In this document: positions 58,967 through 64,000 of the stretch, one piece after another
Layout of the letters: every line of letters starts with the position of its first letter
Numbering within the stretch: position 1 is the first letter of the stretch
Source: Tessaracoccus sp.
GTDB taxonomy: Bacteria; Actinomycetota; Actinomycetes; Propionibacteriales; Propionibacteriaceae
Length of the DNA stretch: 64,000 bases
NCBI RefSeq assembly: GCF_016714275.1
Contig: NZ_JADJNP010000004.1
Span: forward strand, 310,001 to 374,000
Direction: 5' to 3'
The notes under the pieces: model-generated
Told to the model about the DNA's origin: nothing
What the model saw: the letters and a program-made list of their open reading frames with translations, nothing else
The model's database searches: none
Translations under genes and position numbers: made by a program

Positions 58967-59012
58967 TAAGAGGGAGGTTTGGTACCAAGCTTGGTACCAA
59001 ACCTCCCTCTTA
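58967..59012. terminator. Perfect 46-bp palindrome, terminator-like
   Basis: Bases 58967-59012 read the same on both strands with no unpaired centre (AAGCTT at the middle). It contains two KpnI-like GGTACC cores flanked by GGGAGG/CCTCCC. It lies 15 nt after the stop of mutB and upstream of the antitoxin gene, so it may end the mutAB transcript. As DNA it could form a cruciform. Confidence 0.75.
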
Positions 59013-59026
59013 GCGATCCGGGGTGG

Positions 59027-61206
59027 TCAGTCGTCGAGCTGGGCGAGCAGCTTCTCCAGCAGGTCGACGGCGGACTCCGGGATGATCGTGCCGGGCGGGT
59101 AGATGGCGTCGGCCCCGTTGGCACGGAGCTCGTCGAAATCCTGCGCCGGGATGACGCCGCCGACGACGATCATCATGTCCTGGCGACCCAGCTTGTCCAG
59201 CTCCTTGCGCAGCTCGGGCACCAGGGTGAGGTGGCCGGCCGCGAGGGAGGAGGCGCCCACGACGTGCACGTCGGACTCGACGGCCTGGCGCGCGGCCTCC
59301 TCGGGGGTCTGGAACAGGGGGCCTACGTCGACGTCCATGCCGAGGTCGGCGAACGCCGTCGCGATGACCTTCTGGCCGCGGTCGTGGCCGTCCTGGCCCA
59401 TCTTGGCGATCAGGATGCGGGGACGACGACCCTCGCGGGCCTCGAACTCCTCGACGAGCCGGCGGCGGTCTTGATCGACTCGTTCGAGCCTGCCTCTTGG
59501 TTGTACACACCAGAGATGGTACGGATCTGCGCGGTGTAGCGCCCGTAGACCTTCTCCAGCGCGTCGGAGATCTCTCCGCCCGACGCCTTGGCGCGCGCCG
59601 CGTCGATGGCCAGCTTCAGCAGGTTGCGGTCCGGATCGGTCGCATCCGGATTCGCCGCGGCCCAGGTGAGGCGCTCCAGCTTCTCCTGGGTGTCGGCCTC
59701 GTCGCGCTCGGCGCGCAGGCGCTCGAGCTTCGCGATCTGTGCCTCGCGCACCGCCTTGTTGTCGACCTTCAGCACCTCGAGGGGATCCTCGTTGTCCAGC
59801 TGGTACTTGTTGACGCCGAGCACCGGCTGGCGGCCGGAGTCGATGCGGGCCTGCGTGCGGGCCGAGGCCTCCTCGATGCGCATCTTCGGGATGCCCGCCT
59901 CGATGGCCTTCGCCATGCCGCCGGCCTGCTCGACCTCCTGGATCAGGCTCCAGGCCTTGTCGGCGAGCTTCTTGGTCAGCGACTCCACGTAGGCCGATCC
60001 CGCCCAGGGATCGACGGTGCGGGTCGTGCCCGACTCCTGCTGCAGGAACAGCTGGGTGTTGCGGGCGATGCGGGCCGAGAAGTCCGTCGGCAGCGCGATG
60101 GCCTCGTCGAGCGCGTTGGTGTGCAGCGACTGGGTGTGACCCTGCGTCGCTCCCATGGCCTCGATGCAGGTGCGCACCACGTTGTTGTAGACGTCCTGCG
60201 CGGTCAGCGACCAGCCGGAGGTCTGCGAGTGCGTGCGCAGGCTCATCGACTTCGGGTTCTTCGGCCCGAACTCCCGCACGAGGCGCGCCCAGAGCAGGCG
60301 TGCGGCCCGCATCTTCGCGACCTCCATGTAGAAGTTCATGCCGATCGCCCAGAAGAACGACAGGCGCGGGGCGAACTGGTCGACGTTCAGGCCCACCGAC
60401 TCGCCCGCGCGGATGTACTCCACGCCGTCGGCCAGGGTGTAGGCCATCTCGATGTCGGCCGTCGCGCCCGCCTCCTGCATGTGGTAGCCGGAGATGGAGA
60501 TCGAGTTGAACCGGGGCATGTTCGCCGAGGTGAAGGCGAAGATGTCGGCGATGATCTTCATCGACGGCTGCGGCGGGTAGATGTAGGTGTTGCGGACCAT
60601 GAACTCCTTCAGAATGTCGTTCTGAATGGTCCCGGCGAGCTGCTCGGGCTTGACGCCCTGCTCCTCCGCGGCGACGACGTAGAGCGCGAGCACCGGGAGC
60701 ACCGCGCCGTTCATCGTCATCGACACCGACATCTGGTCGAGCGGGATGCCGTCGAACAGCTGGCGCATGTCGAGGATCGAGTCGACGGCCACGCCCGCCA
60801 TGCCGACGTCGCCGGTCACGCGCGGGTGATCCGAGTCGTAGCCGCGGTGGGTCGCGAGGTCGAACGCGATCGACAGGCCCTTCTGGCCGGCGGCCAGGTT
60901 GCGGCGGTAGAACGCGTTGGACTCCTCGGCGGTGGAGAAGCCCGCGTACTGGCGGACGGTCCACGGCTGGTTGACGTACATCGTCGAGTACGGGCCGCGC
61001 AGGAACGGCGGGATGCCCGGGCGGGTGTTCAGGAAGTCGAGGCCCGCGAGGTCCTTGTCCGTGAACAGCGTCGGGACGAGGATGTGCTCCGGCGTCTGCC
61101 ACCCGGCGGAATGCCCGACGGCGGCGTTCAGCGCGTCGAACTGCTCGGCGGCGTCGGCCGGGATGCTCGCGCCCAGCGGCACGTCCGTGAAACGGGGGAT
61201 GGTCAT
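59027..61206 (-). CDS. mutB: Methylmalonyl-CoA mutase large subunit, interrupted by an apparent frameshift
   Basis: Residues 1 to about 580 read from ATG 61206 (MTIPRFTDVPLGAS) through the TIM-barrel domain (FDLATHRGYDSDHPRV, SISGYHMQEAGATADIE, YGRYTAQIRTISGVYNQEAG). Then at 59450-59475 this frame runs into a TGA at 59410-59412, while the adjacent frame continues with LVEEFEAREGRRPRILIAKM and the cobalamin-binding GQDGHDRGQKVIATAFADLG to 59027. One base appears to be missing near 59466. The intact enzyme isomerises methylmalonyl-CoA and succinyl-CoA. Its start lies 2 nt after the mutA stop. Confidence 0.88.
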
Positions 61207-61208
61207 GG

Positions 61209-63077
61209 TCAGGCTCCCAACTTCTCCAGCGTGGTGGTCAGGAGGTCGACCACGTTCATTCCGTCGAACACGTTGCCGTCGACGGCGGCCTCGCCGCCCT
61301 CGCCCAGCTCCGCGATCTGGCCGGCGACGAGCACCTGCTCGGCCCCGGCGGCGCGCAGCGCCTCGGCGACGGCGATGCCCTGGTCGGCGTACACCTTCGC
61401 GCTCGAGCACAGCACCGCGACCTTCGCGCCCGCCTCGGTGAGCCGGCGCGCGAAGTCCTCGGGCGTCGTGCCCTCGGCGTTGATGGTCTCGATCCCGCCC
61501 ACGTGGTACAGGTTCGACGTGAAGCCCTCGCGGCCGCCGAAGTCGCGGCGGGCGCCCAGGCAGGCGAGCAGCACCTTCGGGCCGTTGCCGGCGGCGCGCG
61601 CCGCGTCGGAACGGTCGCGGAGGTCCTCGAAGACCTGAGAGTCGCGCCGCAGCGTCAGGCCGCCGTAGGCCGGGGCCTCGGGCCGGGCCTGGCGCGTGGG
61701 CAGCGTCTCGGTGTAGTTCGGGAACATCGACACGCCTGTCAGCGGGATCTTGCGCGTGGCGAGACCCTTCGCGCGGGCGGCGTTGACTTCGTCGAGCTGC
61801 GCCGCGACGGTGCCGTCGGCCAGAGCAGCGACGAAGCCCTCGGCGTCGAGGCCCTGGAAGACCTCCCACGCCTTCGCGCCCAGCTGCTGGGTCATCGACT
61901 CGACGAACCAGGCGCCACCGGCGGGGTCGTTGACGCGGCCGATGTTGGACTCCTCGGCCAGCGCGATCTGCGTGTTGCGCGCGATGCGGCGGGCGAGCTC
62001 GTCGGGCAGCCCGATCACGGTGTCGAACGGCAGCACCGTCTGGATCTCCGCGCCGCCGACGGCGGCGGCGAAGCAGGAGATGGTGCCGCGCAGCATGTTG
62101 ACGTAGGTGTCGTCGCGCGAGAGCTGCCGCTCGGAGGTGACGGCGTGCTGGACGGCGCCGCGCTTGGCCTCGGTGACGCCCAGGACCTCGCCGACGCGCG
62201 ACCACAGCTCGCGCAGCGCGCGCAGCCGGGAGATGGTGAGGAACTGGTCGGTGCCCGCGCTGACGCGGAACAGGATCTGGCCGAACGCGTCGTCGGGGGT
62301 GAGCCCCGCGTCGATCAGCGCCCGCACGTACTCGACGCCGACGGCGATCGCGTACGCGAGCTCGTGGACGTCGCCGGCGCCCGCGTTGTTGTACACCGTG
62401 GCGTCGACGACGATCGGGGTGACGTTCGGGTACGGCCTTGCGAGCTCGACGGCCTCGGCGAGGACCGAGAGGTCGGGGGCGGTGCCCGCGAGGGCCGCGG
62501 CACCGATGGGATCGACGCCGAGGTTGCCGCCGATGAGGTCCGAGTGGTGCGAGGTCTCGAAGATAGCCGCTAGCGCCTTGGCGGCGTCGAGTTGCTGCGT
62601 GCGGCTGGTCAGGAGCACGGGCGCGAGGTCGAACATGACGCCGTCCAGCACCTTCCTGAAGTCGCCGACTGCCACAGCGTCGGGGTCGATCCGCAGGTAG
62701 ACCGCGGTGCAGCCCCGCTCCAAATCGGCCAGGATGTTGCGCGCCGTCTCCGCCGCGTCGGGGGTCTCGTGCAGCTGCGCAACGTGCCAGGCGTCCATCT
62801 CGCCGTCGCGCAGGGTCGTGCCGCGGGTGAAGGGGGCGACGCCGGGGTAGCCGAGCTCCTCCGGGCCGTCCTCGCGGGTGTACAGGGGCTTGATGCTCAG
62901 CCCATCGACAGTGGTGCTCGTCAGGCGCTTGTACGCCTGCTCGATGCCCAGTTCCTTGCCTTCGGGGCGCCTGCGGTTGAGGACCTTCAAGACCTCCCTC
63001 TCCCAGTCCGCCTGGGAGGGAGTCTCGAAGTCCGCGGCCAGGCTGATGTCGGCCGCACTCGTAGATTGATCGCTCAT
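61209..63077 (-). CDS. mutA: Methylmalonyl-CoA mutase small subunit
   Basis: This 622-residue protein has the mutase barrel (ADWEREVLKVLNRRRPEGKE, NIGRVNDPAGGAWFVESMTQQLG) and a C-terminal Rossmann domain (KVLLACLGARRDFGGREGFTSN) lacking the DxHxxG cobalamin motif, as expected for the non-catalytic MutA partner. MutA-MutB heterodimers operate in the propionate-forming pathway of propionibacteria. ATG 63077 is preceded by a GA-rich site. mutB follows after 2 nt. Confidence 0.94.
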   Translation of the reverse strand: MSDQSTSAADISLAADFETPSQADWEREVLKVLNRRRPEGKELGIEQAYKRLTSTTVDGLSIKPLYTREDGPEELGYPGVAPFTRGTTLRDGEMDAWHVAQLHETPDAAETARNILADLERGCTAVYLRIDPDAVAVGDFRKVLDGVMFDLAPVLLTSRTQQLDAAKALAAIFETSHHSDLIGGNLGVDPIGAAALAGTAPDLSVLAEAVELARPYPNVTPIVVDATVYNNAGAGDVHELAYAIAVGVEYVRALIDAGLTPDDAFGQILFRVSAGTDQFLTISRLRALRELWSRVGEVLGVTEAKRGAVQHAVTSERQLSRDDTYVNMLRGTISCFAAAVGGAEIQTVLPFDTVIGLPDELARRIARNTQIALAEESNIGRVNDPAGGAWFVESMTQQLGAKAWEVFQGLDAEGFVAALADGTVAAQLDEVNAARAKGLATRKIPLTGVSMFPNYTETLPTRQARPEAPAYGGLTLRRDSQVFEDLRDRSDAARAAGNGPKVLLACLGARRDFGGREGFTSNLYHVGGIETINAEGTTPEDFARRLTEAGAKVAVLCSSAKVYADQGIAVAEALRAAGAEQVLVAGQIAELGEGGEAAVDGNVFDGMNVVDLLTTTLEKLGA

Positions 63078-63211
63078 CGGTCTCCGTCTTTCTTCGGGCT
63101 TTCAACCCTGCGACAAACAGTAGTCGAGGGGTGTCCGCCGCGGACCTGGGGGGCGGAATAGCCGACGACACCCTCGGGCGTATTGTTTTCCGGAACCGGA
63201 AGAGTCGCCCA

Positions 63212-63263
63212 CCGCTGGTTAAGCCGGTTCCCTCGCGCGAAGCGCCGGGACCGTGTCGAAACC
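63212..63263. repeat. GGTTTCGACACG-type palindromic repeat upstream of mutA
   Basis: Read on the minus strand it begins GGTTTCGACACGGTCCCGGC and ends GAACCGGCTTAACCAGCGG. Its centre (CCGGCGCTTCGCGCG) matches the copy at 29105-29155, and its start matches the copy in cydD at 2598-2647. It lies between the folP2-like gene stop at 63281 and mutA and may act as a terminator for folP2. Confidence 0.7.
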
Positions 63264-63280
63264 AATGAACGCGCGGCCGA

Positions 63281-64000
63281 TCAGCCAGCCCGACGCCGAC
63301 CGCGGAGGGAGAGCGACGGCGGACGATCGCCGCGGATGCTTGCCACCATGTCGAGGACGCGCCGGGTCGCGCGCACGTCGTGGGCGCGGAACACCGTCGC
63401 TCCCTGCCAGGCCGCGATCGCCGTGGCCGCGAGCGTGCCCTCCAGGCGCTCGTCGATGGGGAGGTCGAGCGTCTCGCCAATGAAGTCCTTGCGGCTGATC
63501 GCCTGCAGCACCGGATAGCCGAGCTCGACGACGCGGGCCGTGTGCCGCACGAGCGCCAGCGAATCGAGGGTCGTCTTGCCGAAGTCCAGCGTCGGGTCGA
63601 CCAGGATGCGCTCGCGAGGCAGGCCGGCGGCCTCTGCGCGCGCGGCGCCGTCGCGGAGGACCCGGAGCACGTCCTCGACCACGGCGTCGTCCGGCCCGTA
63701 GTCGACATCGACGGGGTCCGTGCGCGGCGGCAGCCCGCCGGTGTGCGATACGACGTATCCCGCGCCGGTCGCTGCGGCGACGCCGAGGAGCGCGGGGTCG
63801 GCGCCCTGCCAGGTGTCGTTGACGAGGTCGACGAGACCCGCGCACGCGTCGGCCACTTCCGCCCGCCAGGTGTCGAGGGAGAGGATCAGGTTCGGCAGCC
63901 GCTCGCGCAGCGCGACCAGGACGGGACGAACGCGGTCGATCTCCTCTGCCGTGCCGACCCAGTCGCCCTCCTGCCCCGCGCGCACGCCCCCGACGTCGAC
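63281..64000 (-). CDS. folP2: Dihydropteroate synthase homologue, FolP2 type (5' end outside window)
   Basis: The frame is open to base 64000, so the start is missing; 239 residues are visible. It contains DVGGVRAGQEG, SLDTWRAEVADACAG, VSHTGGLPPRTDPV, DPTLDFGKTT, SRKDFIGETLDLPIDERLEG and RAHDVRATRRVLDMVASI. The DVGGVRAG and SRKDFIGETL stretches match the actinobacterial FolP2 group rather than true FolP (DVGGESTRPG). FolP2 has the same fold as dihydropteroate synthase, but mycobacterial FolP2 lacks that activity, so the reaction is uncertain. Confidence 0.8.
   Translation of the reverse strand, partial: VDVGGVRAGQEGDWVGTAEEIDRVRPVLVALRERLPNLILSLDTWRAEVADACAGLVDLVNDTWQGADPALLGVAAATGAGYVVSHTGGLPPRTDPVDVDYGPDDAVVEDVLRVLRDGAARAEAAGLPRERILVDPTLDFGKTTLDSLALVRHTARVVELGYPVLQAISRKDFIGETLDLPIDERLEGTLAATAIAAWQGATVFRAHDVRATRRVLDMVASIRGDRPPSLSLRGRRRAG

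Noticed and set aside
59410..59520. A programmed ribosomal frameshift in mutB
   Set aside because: There is no slippery heptamer, internal Shine-Dalgarno or downstream hairpin at the junction, and MutB is not known to use one. A deletion or sequencing error is simpler.
61209..63708. A frame reading from 63708 through mutA into mutB as one 1432-residue protein
   Set aside because: Its part over mutA is a shadow; only the region from ATG 61206 onward encodes MutB. It is not a fusion protein.

Overview
The window is GC-rich and densely packed, with many 1-4 nt stop/start overlaps, GTG starts and apparently leaderless promoters. Gene content points to an actinobacterium, probably a Propionibacteriaceae member. 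It has a mutA-mutB methylmalonyl-CoA mutase pair with a meaB chaperone gene, the fhaA-fhaB-pstP-ftsW/rodA-pbpA-pknB-trpG order of actinobacteria, crgA next to a DUF881 gene, a FolP2-type dihydropteroate synthase homologue, and a Zur-controlled set of zinc-free ribosomal proteins with the GTPase-like Mrf. The genus is inference; no rRNA gene is present.

Layout. 1-6.7 kb: the 3' end of a glycerol-1-phosphate dehydrogenase-like gene, then cytochrome bd oxidase and its exporter (cydA-cydB-cydD-cydC, minus strand) with a divergent BlaI-type repressor. 6.7-17.7 kb: PPK2 kinase, enoyl-CoA hydratase, SDR, MsrA-like protein, a TetR plus two-gene ABC exporter operon with a clear operator, a DUF4031-HD fusion, an EamA transporter and lysS. 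17.8-18.8 kb: an AbiEi/DUF559-like gene bracketed by two related hairpins. 18.8-21.4 kb: a divergent zinc-starvation ribosome cluster around a Zur box (rpmE, rpmJ, mrf, rpmF and an HU gene one way; rpmB, rpsN the other). 21.4-28.4 kb: HAD phosphatase, crgA, DUF881, then a LacI-controlled sugar ABC importer ending in an SGNH hydrolase. 28.4-37.7 kb: the cell-wall and Ser/Thr kinase cluster, signal peptidase and a VanZ-like gene. 37.7-56.4 kb: an exopolysaccharide locus (initiating transferase, glycosyltransferases, pyruvyl transferase, flippase, polymerase, UDP-sugar dehydrogenase, BY-kinase, LMW phosphatase) carrying a nitroreductase with an unusual N-terminal domain, a nucleotidyltransferase, a small Tat-exported protein and an HPr-kinase-like/PqqD fusion. 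56.4-64 kb: meaB, a secreted polysaccharide deacetylase-like protein, a broken VapBC-type pair, mutB (with an apparent frameshift), mutA, and the start-less folP2-like gene.

Two families of palindromic repeats run through the window. One has ends that covary (CCTT with AAGG, GGTT with AACC) and has inserted in frame into cydD and at the start of msrA. The other has ACACAAATCT-like arms and flanks the AbiEi/DUF559 gene. The most notable candidate system is the combination of HprK-like/PqqD fusion, nucleotidyltransferase, Tat-exported small protein and LMW phosphatase inside the exopolysaccharide locus. All family assignments were made by eye from translated motifs; no database search was run.
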